This document shows, one piece after another, positions 1 through 7,790 of a stretch of 35,403 nucleotides of DNA. The stretch comes from a virus. Below the pieces are notes generated by a model. It searched no databases, was not told the DNA's origin, and saw only the letters and a list, made by a program, of their open reading frames with translations. How positions within the stretch are numbered: the first letter of the stretch is position 1; every line of letters starts with the position of its first letter. Location of the stretch: the IMG/VR virus record IMGVR_UViG_3300044625_001217, positions 1-35,403 of that record. One strand, written 5' to 3'. The translations under genes were made by a program, and so were the position numbers.

Positions 1-1
1 C

Positions 2-1342
2 ATCATCATGTCATGGAACATTTCTCCTGAAACTTGCATTCACAAAGATTCATCACTCAATGCTGATGATTTCCTTCGCAGCAAGCGTAAGGAGATTCCA
101 GATATTATTGAAGATGCTGAAAGCCAGGATGCATGTGTTACCTGCAATGGTTCTTTCTTTACCCGTAAAGTCAAGGGCTTTATTCCAATCCTGATTGAGA
201 CCACTTTCAATCAGCGTAAGGAAGCCAAGAACAAGATGATGGAATTGAAAAAGGAATATGAGGAAACCAAGAACGCCGATCTTCTTCCACGTATCTCTGC
301 TCTAGATATTCGTCAGACCGTAAAGAAGATTTTGGCAAACAGCCTGTATGGTTGCCTTGGTAATCCTGCATTTACATATTCATCTCCTGAACTGGCTACG
401 GCAGTTACCGTGACTGGGCAAGTCATCATTCGTACTGCTGAGAATTCCATGAATGACTATATCAACAAGGTCATGAAGAATGAAGAGCCCAAAGATTATG
501 TTATTGCAGTCGATACTGATTCGGTTTATTTGAATCTTGATGAAGTTATCACAAAAGTTTCAAGCAAGACTCCGATTGAAGATATCACTTCTTTCGTAGA
601 TGACATTTGTGAAAACAATATTCAAAAACAACTAAACAAGGTCATGAAAGATCTTACTGGTATGTTGGGCTGCAAGAACAACAAGATCTCGTTCAAGCGT
701 GAAGCCATTGCTTCTGCAGGAATGTTTGTTGCTAAGAAGCGGTATGCATTGCTTGTACACGACAATGAAGGAATTAGATATGCCGAACCTCAATTGAAGA
801 TCATGGGACTTGAGACTGCACGGAGCAGCACTCCTGCAATAGTCCGCGATAAGTTGAAAGATTGCATCATGATCATCCTGACCAAGACCCCCGAGGAGTT
901 ACGCGACTTTGTGAATATATTCTCTGATGAATTTATGAAGATGCCTATAGAAGATGTCGCTGCTCCTCGGGGTGTCAAGGGTATTAGCAAATATACTGAT
1001 TCCTCTGACATATATAAGTCTGGTACTCCAATTGCCACTAAGGCTGCATTGTTGCACAATGCATACACCAAGAAGATAAAGCTTGACAAGGAACTGCCAC
1101 CCATCAAGGAAAACGATAAGATTAAGTTTGTTTTTGTCCGTGTTCCCAATCCTTATGGCATGGGTGGCAGAGATGCCGTGATGGGTTTCATCGGCAAGCC
1201 TCCTCCACAATTTAATCTTGAAAAATATATTGATCGAAAGAAACAATTTGAAAAAACTTTTGGTGAGCCTTTAGACAATATTTTACAAGCCATTAAGTGG
1301 TCAATAAATGAACAAGTGACACTTGAATCCTTCTTTGGTTGA
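2..1342 (+). CDS. 43: DNA polymerase, family B (T4 gp43-like), 5'-truncated by window edge
   Basis: C-terminal part of the phage replicative DNA polymerase. The frame is open from base 2 and the first residues match the T4 gp43 segment just after the SLYPS motif (NISPET), so the true start lies before the window. Visible signatures are polymerase motif B (KKILANSLYG, about 322-351) and catalytic motif C (DTDS, 512-523), then the thumb-type block KKRYAL...LKIMGLE. The exonuclease domain would lie upstream. Its last codons hold the promoter of the next gene. Seen: the motifs. Known: this family synthesises T4-like genomes with the sliding clamp and the gp41/gp61 primosome encoded just downstream. 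Confidence 0.97.
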   Translation: MIMSWNISPETCIHKDSSLNADDFLRSKRKEIPDIIEDAESQDACVTCNGSFFTRKVKGFIPILIETTFNQRKEAKNKMMELKKEYEETKNADLLPRISALDIRQTVKKILANSLYGCLGNPAFTYSSPELATAVTVTGQVIIRTAENSMNDYINKVMKNEEPKDYVIAVDTDSVYLNLDEVITKVSSKTPIEDITSFVDDICENNIQKQLNKVMKDLTGMLGCKNNKISFKREAIASAGMFVAKKRYALLVHDNEGIRYAEPQLKIMGLETARSSTPAIVRDKLKDCIMIILTKTPEELRDFVNIFSDEFMKMPIEDVAAPRGVKGISKYTDSSDIYKSGTPIATKAALLHNAYTKKIKLDKELPPIKENDKIKFVFVRVPNPYGMGGRDAVMGFIGKPPPQFNLEKYIDRKKQFEKTFGEPLDNILQAIKWSINEQVTLESFFG

Positions 1343-1350
1343 GGTATAAT
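1323..1350 (+). promoter_or_regulatory. Early-type sigma70 promoter, leaderless geometry
   Basis: TTGAAT (1323-1328), 16 bp, TATAAT (1345-1350), 6 bp, then ATG at 1357. It lies inside the end of the polymerase gene. The geometry matches five other promoters in the window exactly, which supports both the promoter and the start codon. Confidence 0.8.
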
Positions 1351-1356
1351 ACAAAT

Positions 1357-1608
1357 ATGGGTGAAATTAAATATACACAAAGTCCGCAATTGACTAAACA
1401 AGATATTGATTTTGATGAACTTCTTACAGACATTAGAAAAGACATGAAGAGACCTAGATATCAGTCAAAGCATACTCATGTAGATTTTGAAGTCTTCAAA
1501 CTAAAAGATGCAATAATTAAACAATTGCAAGAAGAAGTTAAAAATTTGAAAGAAGAGATTGAAGATCTCAAGACTGATCTAAAGTCTATGATTGAAATGG
1601 AAAGTTAA
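1357..1608 (+). CDS. Hypothetical coiled-coil protein (83 aa)
   Basis: Small charged protein of unknown function. The C-terminal half (about residues 50-83) is a heptad-like run rich in Leu, Lys and Glu that should form a coiled coil. An upstream TTG in frame (1339) is less likely than ATG 1357, because that ATG sits exactly 6 bp after a TATAAT with no room for a Shine-Dalgarno site. It heads a transcript that continues through the next genes to uvsX. I do not recognise a family; a role in replication or recombination is inferred only from position. Confidence 0.8.
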   Translation: MGEIKYTQSPQLTKQDIDFDELLTDIRKDMKRPRYQSKHTHVDFEVFKLKDAIIKQLQEEVKNLKEEIEDLKTDLKSMIEMES

Positions 1609-1611
1609 GAA

Positions 1612-1893
1612 ATGGTAAAAAAATTTAAATCTAGATACGGTGATGAGCGAATTCTCACACTTCTTGAAAACGGATCTTACAAGGTCGAAGGTCGGACTAT
1701 ATATACTCGCCACGGTGATGGGCTATTTGATTTTGAAGGTGGCCCATGCTATATGGTTGGGGATAGACTACTTGACGTTGATGATGACTTAATCATTGAA
1801 TCACTAACAATTGATCAGAGCATAGATAAAGAAGACTACGCTGCTGTTATTATTAATACAAGAAAGGCCAAGCGTGGCAAGTCCAAAATCTAA
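1612..1893 (+). CDS. Hypothetical protein (93 aa)
   Basis: Begins 4 bases after the previous stop, with a purine-rich stretch (GGAAAG) upstream. Compact soluble protein: basic N-terminus, a glycine/aromatic core (residues about 37-50, with FDFEGGPCYMVGD), an acidic middle and a basic tail. No catalytic motif recognised. Lies in the polymerase-to-uvsX operon, so early expression is expected. Confidence 0.8.
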   Translation: MVKKFKSRYGDERILTLLENGSYKVEGRTIYTRHGDGLFDFEGGPCYMVGDRLLDVDDDLIIESLTIDQSIDKEDYAAVIINTRKAKRGKSKI

Positions 1894-1903
1894 AAAGAAT
1901 AAG

Positions 1904-2242
1904 ATGCCCAAGTTGCTCAGATATCGTCGTCTATATGATGTTCTCACGGAATCCGAATCGGATTTCAAGAGCCGCATCACCGGAATGCCTGTATATCTTT
2001 TATTGAGTGAACATAGGTTGATTAGTGAGCAATATGGTGTAGAATCATTCAAGGCAAATGATCAGTTGACTGACAGAGTATCTAAAATTTATGATAGACT
2101 GTCTCTCGTTCAAAAAGAAATCATGCAGACCTTTCATAACATGAATGATCAGTTGATGATATCCGATTATTATGCTGATCAAGCATACACAAAGAAAGAA
2201 AAGGAAAAGAATGTCGAAGTATCTACAAAATCTACTAAGTAA
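1904..2242 (+). CDS. Hypothetical protein (112 aa) preceding uvsX
   Basis: Mostly helical, charged protein with a basic N-terminus and a Lys/Glu-rich tail. The start is uncertain: ATG 1904 lies 10 bases after the previous stop, while a GTG at 1874 in the same frame would add a basic MASPKSKKNK segment, overlap the previous gene by 20 bases and has AAAGG upstream. Its end overlaps the start of uvsX by 32 bases, which implies translational coupling. Family not recognised. Confidence 0.75.
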   Translation: MPKLLRYRRLYDVLTESESDFKSRITGMPVYLLLSEHRLISEQYGVESFKANDQLTDRVSKIYDRLSLVQKEIMQTFHNMNDQLMISDYYADQAYTKKEKEKNVEVSTKSTK

Positions 2243-3239
2243 AATTAATAATCCCGATGCATCAATTGTTGCCGATGGTATTGACGGTGCAGATGTAACT
2301 GGGTTCATTGACACGGGCTCGTATGTATTGAATGCCCTGCTGTCTGGCTCTATATATGGTGGGCTTCCCAATAACAAGATTTCTTGTCTTGCTGGAGATC
2401 CCGCAACCGGAAAGACTTTTTATGCAATTGGAATGGCTACTCAGTTCCTTAAAGACCACAAAGACGGGCTTGTCATGTACTTTGACACGGAGCAAGCAGT
2501 CACTTCAGACATGTTTGAATCCCGAGGGATTGACACCAAGAGAATTGCGGTCATTCCTGTTGCAACAATCGAAGAATTCAGGACACAGGCTCTCCAGATC
2601 GTCAATGAAGTTAATGAGACACCTGAAGAGGAACGCAAGCCAATCTTTATGGTTCTTGATTCTCTGGGAATGTTATCGACAAAAAAGGAAATGAGCGACA
2701 CTGCTGAAGGCAAGGATGTTCGTGACATGACCAAGGCTCAGGTCACCAAGGGTGCTTTCCGTGTTCTTACAATTAAGCTTGGTAAGGCCAAGATTCCTCT
2801 TCTTCTTACCAATCATACTTACCAAGTAATTGGTTCTTATGTTCCTACAAAGGATCTCAGCGGTGGCGTTGGTCTGAAGTATGCTGCGAGCAACATTATA
2901 ATGCTTTCTAAGAGCAAGGACAAGACAGACGAAGGCGTAGTTGGAAACTTTATCAAGTGCACCAATTATAAGAATCGTTTTGTTAAGGAGAATATGCACG
3001 TAGAGACTCGCTTGAACTATACTTCAGGTCTTAGCCGTTATTATGGCTTGACTGAGTTTGCAATCAAGTATGGTATCTTCAAGAAGGTATCTACCCGTGT
3101 TGAACTTCCAGATGGCAGTAAGGTATTTGAGAAGAACATTGATGATGAACCAGAGAAGTACTTTACTAAGGATATCCTAGATAAGTTGGACGCACAGATT
3201 CAAAAGGAATTCAAGTATGGAAAAGGCTCCGAAGTATAA
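2211..3239 (+). CDS. uvsX: UvsX RecA-like recombinase
   Basis: Strand-exchange ATPase of T4-like recombination-dependent replication. Walker A GDPATGKT is at residues 62-69 and the Walker B strand FMVLDSLG has Asp150. The loop KKEMSDTAEGKDVRDMTKAQ and the LTNHTY segment match the UvsX layout. At 342 aa it is a little shorter than T4 UvsX (about 390 aa), mainly at the C-terminus. I chose ATG 2211 because AAGGAAAAG lies just upstream; an in-frame ATG at 2172 lies inside the previous gene. It sits between the polymerase and the primosome genes, as expected for early replication functions. Confidence 0.95.
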   Translation: MSKYLQNLLSKINNPDASIVADGIDGADVTGFIDTGSYVLNALLSGSIYGGLPNNKISCLAGDPATGKTFYAIGMATQFLKDHKDGLVMYFDTEQAVTSDMFESRGIDTKRIAVIPVATIEEFRTQALQIVNEVNETPEEERKPIFMVLDSLGMLSTKKEMSDTAEGKDVRDMTKAQVTKGAFRVLTIKLGKAKIPLLLTNHTYQVIGSYVPTKDLSGGVGLKYAASNIIMLSKSKDKTDEGVVGNFIKCTNYKNRFVKENMHVETRLNYTSGLSRYYGLTEFAIKYGIFKKVSTRVELPDGSKVFEKNIDDEPEKYFTKDILDKLDAQIQKEFKYGKGSEV

Positions 3240-3543
3240 ATTTTTACCAGATGATTCAAAGGACATTTCACAGACATGTCCTATCATAATCACTGAAGGA
3301 AAATTTGAAGGAATTGTTTACCGTTATGGTAAGATTTCATTTAATGAAACTGAAACAGGTGATTTAAATGTCACCATGGATATTGAAATGATTACGTCTC
3401 CCGATAATTTTAATCAACAAGATAAAGATTTTACAGATTACGTTGGTGAAATATTTGTTGATATTGTTGAGAACCAAGCCGAAGTTGATACGACCAAAGA
3501 TCTTGAAGCAGATGTTCACGAAGATCCTCTGGACAACGCCTAA
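3217..3543 (+). CDS. Conserved hypothetical acidic protein (108 aa)
   Basis: Overlaps the end of uvsX by 23 bases and has AAAGGA upstream of the ATG, so it is probably coupled to uvsX. The N-terminal two thirds (FEGIVYRYGKISFNE and a following hydrophobic strand region) look like a small beta domain. The C-terminus is strongly acidic. The position between uvsX and the gp41 helicase is reminiscent of small genes in T4-like cyanophages, but I cannot assign a function. Confidence 0.82.
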   Translation: MEKAPKYKFLPDDSKDISQTCPIIITEGKFEGIVYRYGKISFNETETGDLNVTMDIEMITSPDNFNQQDKDFTDYVGEIFVDIVENQAEVDTTKDLEADVHEDPLDNA

Positions 3544-3557
3544 AATAGTGATATACT
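3530..3557 (+). promoter_or_regulatory. Early-type promoter for the primosome genes, leaderless geometry
   Basis: TGGACA (3530-3535), 16 bp, TATACT (3552-3557, with an extended TGA immediately upstream), 6 bp, ATG 3564. Same spacing as the other early promoters. There is no Shine-Dalgarno site between the -10 and the ATG. Confidence 0.75.
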
Positions 3558-3563
3558 AAAAAC

Positions 3564-4982
3564 ATGGAAACAGTTATTCTAAAGAACTTGGTCCTCAATG
3601 AGGACTATGCTCGCAAAGTTGTCCCGTTTCTTCAGGATGAATACTTTCACGACAAGGCCGAGAAAACGGTCTTCAATATCGTAAGCAAGTTCATTCTGAA
3701 GTACAACAACATTCCAACCAAGGATGCTATTCTCATCTCTCTAGGAGATGAGAAGGGCCTTGGAGAAATGGAATTCAAAAAGTGTTCATCTATTGCAGAT
3801 GAAATGTACAAGGAAGGTGAGAAGTCAGACACTAACTGGCTTGTGGAGAACACAGAAAAGTTTTGTAAAGAAAAGGCCATCTACAATGGTATCATGGCCT
3901 CTATTGGTATTATTGAAGGTAAAGATAAGGAGCAAACCCAAAATGCAATTCCTGAGATTATGTCAAAAGCCCTTTCAGTATCCTTTGATACAAGAGTTGG
4001 GCATGATTTTCTTGAAGATGTGGATGAGCGGTATGAATATTATCACCGAGTCGAAGAGAGGACTCCGTTCGATCTGGAAATGTTTAATGTCATTACCAGA
4101 GGTGGTGTACGGAAAAAGACGCTGAACGTTGTCATGGCAGCATCTGGTGTTGGTAAGAGTGCATTCCTCTGCCATCACGCAGCAGCCTGTCTATCTCAAA
4201 ACATGAATGTTCTGTACATTACGCTTGAGATGGCTGAAGAGGAAATCGCCAAGCGCATTGATGCCAATCTTTTAGATACAGACATGCATGTTCTTGAGCA
4301 GATGCCTCTCAAGCAGTACGAGAGCAAGGTTGATAATCTTAAGCGCACATGTCGTGGTAAGCTTATCATCAAGGAATATCCTACTGCTGCTGCAAACGTG
4401 ACTCACTTCAGAGTTCTCATGGAAGAACTGAAGATCAAGAAAAAGTTTGTGCCTGATGTGATCTTTGTAGATTATCTGAACATCTGCTCCTGTGCTCGTT
4501 TCAAGATGGGCAACGGAATGAATAGTTACACCTACGTCAAGGGCATTGCAGAAGAACTTCGTGGTATCGCCAAGCAATTCAATGTTCCTCTCTGGACGGC
4601 TACTCAGGTCAACCGTGAAGGTGCTAAGAGCAGCGACATGGAGATGACAGATACCTCCGAAAGCTTTGGTCTGCCTCAGACTGCAGACTTCTTCTTTGCT
4701 CTGATTGAAAATGAAGAACTTGCTGAAGCCGGCCAACTGGTTGTCAAGCAACTAAAGAATCGTGGCAATGATACCACAAAGAATCGTAAGTTCCTGATTG
4801 GTGTAAACAAATCCAAGATGAAATTTTATGATGTTGACAACTCCAGCAATAATCTTGTTGAAGCCAACAACACTGGTGAAGAAGGATTTGGTTCGGGTTC
4901 AGATCCAATTACGTTTGATCCAAAATTTGGTAAGAAGAAGAACAAGGCAGTTAACTGGACTTTTGAAGACGCTGCAAAATGA
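3564..4982 (+). CDS. 41: Replicative DNA helicase (T4 gp41, DnaB-like)
   Basis: Hexameric 5'-3' helicase that unwinds the lagging-strand template and pairs with the gp61 primase. The N-terminal helical domain is followed by a RecA-like core: Walker A around residues 193-199 (ASGVGKS), a LEM(A)EEE motif after the next strand, and Walker B VIFVDYLN with Asp303, then the ATQVNREG motif. Length (472 aa) is typical for gp41. Its first codon lies 6 bp after a -10 hexamer, so the mRNA is predicted to be leaderless; the next gene overlaps its stop by ATGA. Confidence 0.96.
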   Translation: METVILKNLVLNEDYARKVVPFLQDEYFHDKAEKTVFNIVSKFILKYNNIPTKDAILISLGDEKGLGEMEFKKCSSIADEMYKEGEKSDTNWLVENTEKFCKEKAIYNGIMASIGIIEGKDKEQTQNAIPEIMSKALSVSFDTRVGHDFLEDVDERYEYYHRVEERTPFDLEMFNVITRGGVRKKTLNVVMAASGVGKSAFLCHHAAACLSQNMNVLYITLEMAEEEIAKRIDANLLDTDMHVLEQMPLKQYESKVDNLKRTCRGKLIIKEYPTAAANVTHFRVLMEELKIKKKFVPDVIFVDYLNICSCARFKMGNGMNSYTYVKGIAEELRGIAKQFNVPLWTATQVNREGAKSSDMEMTDTSESFGLPQTADFFFALIENEELAEAGQLVVKQLKNRGNDTTKNRKFLIGVNKSKMKFYDVDNSSNNLVEANNTGEEGFGSGSDPITFDPKFGKKKNKAVNWTFEDAAK

Positions 4983-5965
4983 GCATATATATTGATAAGA
5001 AATATGTGAACATGGTTTCTGGAGCCCTTCAGAAGTTTAAGTGGAAGAAAGACAACCTAGCCACCTGCAGATGTTTCGCATGTGGTGACTCAAAGAAAAA
5101 TAGATCCAAGACAAGGGGATATTTCTTTGAGAACAAGGGAAAATATGTTTACAAATGTCACAATTGCGGTATTGCTTGTAATTTATATTCTGTTCTTGAA
5201 AGTGTCAGCCCATCTCTCTGTAAGGAGTATGCGTTTGAAAACTTCAAGGACAAAAATCCAGAGCCGATTGAACGAGAGGAAACAGTTGTGCGTCAACCTA
5301 TGTTCACGAATCTCGGAACCCGGCTCGACTTGCTCGACCCAACTCATAAGGCAGTAAAGTATGTTAAATCTAGAGAAATTCCTGAAGAAAAGTATTGCAA
5401 TTTTTATTACTGCTCTGATTTCAGTCGGATCATGGCGGATTTTGACCGTGAAGGGACCAAGGAAGACAGACTCGTCATACCGTTCTATGACGAGGATGGG
5501 TCACTACTTGGCGTACAGGGGAGATCCTTTGAAGAAAAGAGGGATTCGATACGCTACATCACGCTCAAGAAAGACGGCGAAGAACGGCTTTGGTACAACC
5601 TAGATAAAGTAGACCCTCGGGAAACTGTATATGTTACTGAGGGTCCGATTGACTCCATGTTCATTCCAAATGGAGTGGCGATGCAAGGTGCTGGCTGGCT
5701 TGATACGATGCCTGCAAAGATTGCAAAGTCAAAGATTGTGTTTGTGTTTGACAACGAGCCTAGAAACTTTGAAATTGTCAACCTGATTGGTAGATATATT
5801 GACGCCGGACGAAATGTAGTAATCTGGCCCGAAGAAATAGAAAAGAAAGATGTCAACGACATGGTAAAGGTCTATGGAACCAATTTAACCATAAAATTGA
5901 TTATCAACAATGTTTATTCTGGACTAAAAGCCAAAATGAAGTATACTTACTGGAAGAAGGTTTAA
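4979..5965 (+). CDS. 61: DNA primase (T4 gp61-like)
   Basis: Makes RNA primers for lagging-strand synthesis with gp41. A zinc-binding region at the N-terminus has C32-x2-C35 and C60-x2-C63. A TOPRIM-type catalytic region follows, with VYVTEGPID (Glu221) and FVFDNE (Asp258) as the likely metal-binding residues. 328 aa is close to T4 gp61. Start ATG overlaps the helicase stop by 4 bases (ATGA), a coupled pair. Confidence 0.95.
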   Translation: MSIYIDKKYVNMVSGALQKFKWKKDNLATCRCFACGDSKKNRSKTRGYFFENKGKYVYKCHNCGIACNLYSVLESVSPSLCKEYAFENFKDKNPEPIEREETVVRQPMFTNLGTRLDLLDPTHKAVKYVKSREIPEEKYCNFYYCSDFSRIMADFDREGTKEDRLVIPFYDEDGSLLGVQGRSFEEKRDSIRYITLKKDGEERLWYNLDKVDPRETVYVTEGPIDSMFIPNGVAMQGAGWLDTMPAKIAKSKIVFVFDNEPRNFEIVNLIGRYIDAGRNVVIWPEEIEKKDVNDMVKVYGTNLTIKLIINNVYSGLKAKMKYTYWKKV

Positions 5966-5966
5966 A

Positions 5967-6194
5967 ATGGATGATAATGAAGACATGACAGAAGAAGATA
6001 TCTTAAAGGCCAGTGAAGCCTATCTTACTTTTGTGCAGAGATTCGGTGAATACGTAAAAGAGATGGACCCAGGTCTGTGGTCCCGAGCACGAGAATATGC
6101 TGCGGACTTTACAAAGATTGATGGTGTGAGAGTTGAACTTGTAGATGAGGATGAAGATGACCGAGATACAGAACATAAAAATGGAGCAGACTAA
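5967..6194 (+). CDS. Hypothetical acidic protein (75 aa)
   Basis: Small, strongly acidic helical protein beginning 1 base after the primase stop, with AAGAAGG six bases before its ATG. The C-terminal 20 residues are nearly all Asp/Glu. It overlaps the start of thyX. No recognised family; acidic phage proteins of this size are sometimes DNA mimics, but nothing here shows that. Confidence 0.75.
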   Translation: MDDNEDMTEEDILKASEAYLTFVQRFGEYVKEMDPGLWSRAREYAADFTKIDGVRVELVDEDEDDRDTEHKNGAD

Positions 6195-6891
6195 GTACTT
6201 TGTCCTAGATCACGGACACGTTGATCTAGTGGACTATATGGGCTCTGATCTGAGTGTTGTTAATGCTGCAAGAGTTTCTTTCAATAAAGAAAGTTCTTGG
6301 CAGAGCGATCCTAATTGGACAGGCTTCAATAAAAAAGAACTGTCTGATAGAGACACCAAGCTTATTCGATATCTTGCAAAGCACAATCACTTCACTCCAT
6401 TCTGTCATGCACAGATTAGTTTGCGCATCAAGTGCCCAATCTTTGTTCGTGCACAACTTGGTAAGCATCAGATTGGTCTTGTGATGAACGAAGTCAGTCG
6501 TAGGTATGTCACCTATGAGCCTGAGATCTATACTCCACTGTGGAGAAGTTCTCCTACTGATGGAGCAAAGCAAGGCAGCAGTGGTCCAATTGAAGATATG
6601 GATACGTGCATCAAACTTCGTCAGGAGTATGATGGTGTTGCAAAGGAATGTTTGGATCTTTACAATAAACTTTTGGCTGATGGTGTTGCTCCTGAACAGG
6701 CGCGTTCAATATTGCCACAAGGAACTTATACGGAATTTGTGTGGACTGGTTCTCTCTATGCATTTGCCCGCGTTTATAACTTGAGAATCGATGCACATGC
6801 CCAATGGGAAATTCAGGAATATGCAAAAGCAATTGATAAATTAATTGCTCCCCTTTTCCCAGTTTCGTGGCAGACATTAACATCTAGATAA
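6181..6891 (+). CDS. thyX: Flavin-dependent thymidylate synthase ThyX
   Basis: Converts dUMP to dTMP using methylene-tetrahydrofolate, FAD and NADPH, supplying thymidine for replication. The family core is clear: VSFNKES near the N-terminus, LAKHNHFTPFCHAQISLRI, then KHQIGLVMNEVSRRY (residues 95-109), and the C-terminal ARVYNLRIDAHAQWEIQEYA block. The usual RHR-x7-S signature is altered: the window has K95-H96-Q97 and S106. Start uncertain: ATG 6181 gives a ThyX-like N-terminus, while ATGs at 6145-6157 lie within the acidic gene. No strong Shine-Dalgarno site is visible for either. Confidence 0.92.
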   Translation: MEQTKYFVLDHGHVDLVDYMGSDLSVVNAARVSFNKESSWQSDPNWTGFNKKELSDRDTKLIRYLAKHNHFTPFCHAQISLRIKCPIFVRAQLGKHQIGLVMNEVSRRYVTYEPEIYTPLWRSSPTDGAKQGSSGPIEDMDTCIKLRQEYDGVAKECLDLYNKLLADGVAPEQARSILPQGTYTEFVWTGSLYAFARVYNLRIDAHAQWEIQEYAKAIDKLIAPLFPVSWQTLTSR

Positions 6892-6896
6892 TCTAT

Positions 6897-7790
6897 ATGT
6901 CTATTATTTTTACAGGCGGTAGTGGGTTTTTAGGTAAAACATTTAAAGACTATAGTTTCAATGCAAATTATTTGAGTTCCAAAGATGTAGATCTTAAAGA
7001 TCAAAAATCTACATTTGAATATTTATTTGCACAAAAACCAAATTGTATAATTCATGCAGCAAATAAAGTTGGTGGTATTTTAAAAAATAGTCAATGTATG
7101 TATGAATTTTATCATGATAATCTATTAATGAATACAAATGTAATCGATTATTGTGTAAAAACGAATACAAAATTAGTTTTAATGAGTAGTACTTGTGTTT
7201 ATCCTAAAAATGCAAACAGCTATCCAATGACAGAAAATATGCTTCATGATGGATTGGCAGAAGAAACAAATTTAGGATATGCTTTTTCTAAAAGAGCAGC
7301 AGATATTCAATTATGGTCTGCCAGTAAACAATATGGATATAGCAACTATACTATATTTTATCTGAGCAATCTTTATGGGAAGCATGATCATTATTTTTCT
7401 AAAGATTCTCATTTTGTTTCATCATTCATAAGTAAAATACTTTCTTCAGAAAATAATACAATTGAAATGTATGGAACTGGTGCTCCATTAAGACAATTTA
7501 CATATTCGGATGATATTGTAAAAATAACAAAATATTTTATTGAAAATAATATATTGGGATCATTTAATATTTCAACTCCAGAAAATTTGTCTATTCGCAA
7601 TATGGCAGAAATTATTTTGAATAAATTTAATATTAAAAAAGAATTGTTATTTAATGGTACACTTGATGGAGTTTTTAGAAAAGACGTTTCATCTGAAAAA
7701 TTATTGGCTACAATGCCAGATTTTCAGTTTACAAAATTCAGTGACGGTATAGAAAAATTAGCAAAGGATATTACATGTTTTGGAATTTAA
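6897..7790 (+). CDS. GDP-L-fucose synthase / GDP-colitose synthase-like epimerase-reductase
   Basis: Extended short-chain dehydrogenase/reductase. The NAD(P) loop TGGSGFLG is at residues 6-13, HAANKVGGI follows, then MSSTCVYP and catalytic Y128-x3-K132. The C-terminal GVFRKDVSSEKL matches the R-K-D-x-S motif of GDP-4-keto-6-deoxymannose 3,5-epimerase/4-reductase (Fcl/WcaG). ColC, which makes GDP-L-colitose, is a homologue, and the ColD-like gene that overlaps this one by 16 bases makes that reading plausible. The gene is visibly more AT-rich than the replication genes before it, which suggests a separate origin. Substrate is inferred; the enzyme class is secure. Confidence 0.85.
   Translation: MSIIFTGGSGFLGKTFKDYSFNANYLSSKDVDLKDQKSTFEYLFAQKPNCIIHAANKVGGILKNSQCMYEFYHDNLLMNTNVIDYCVKTNTKLVLMSSTCVYPKNANSYPMTENMLHDGLAEETNLGYAFSKRAADIQLWSASKQYGYSNYTIFYLSNLYGKHDHYFSKDSHFVSSFISKILSSENNTIEMYGTGAPLRQFTYSDDIVKITKYFIENNILGSFNISTPENLSIRNMAEIILNKFNIKKELLFNGTLDGVFRKDVSSEKLLATMPDFQFTKFSDGIEKLAKDITCFGI

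Noticed and set aside
8-10. ATG at base 8 as the real start of the polymerase
   Set aside because: The sequence aligns with the interior of gp43, just after the SLYPS motif; the gene continues beyond the window.
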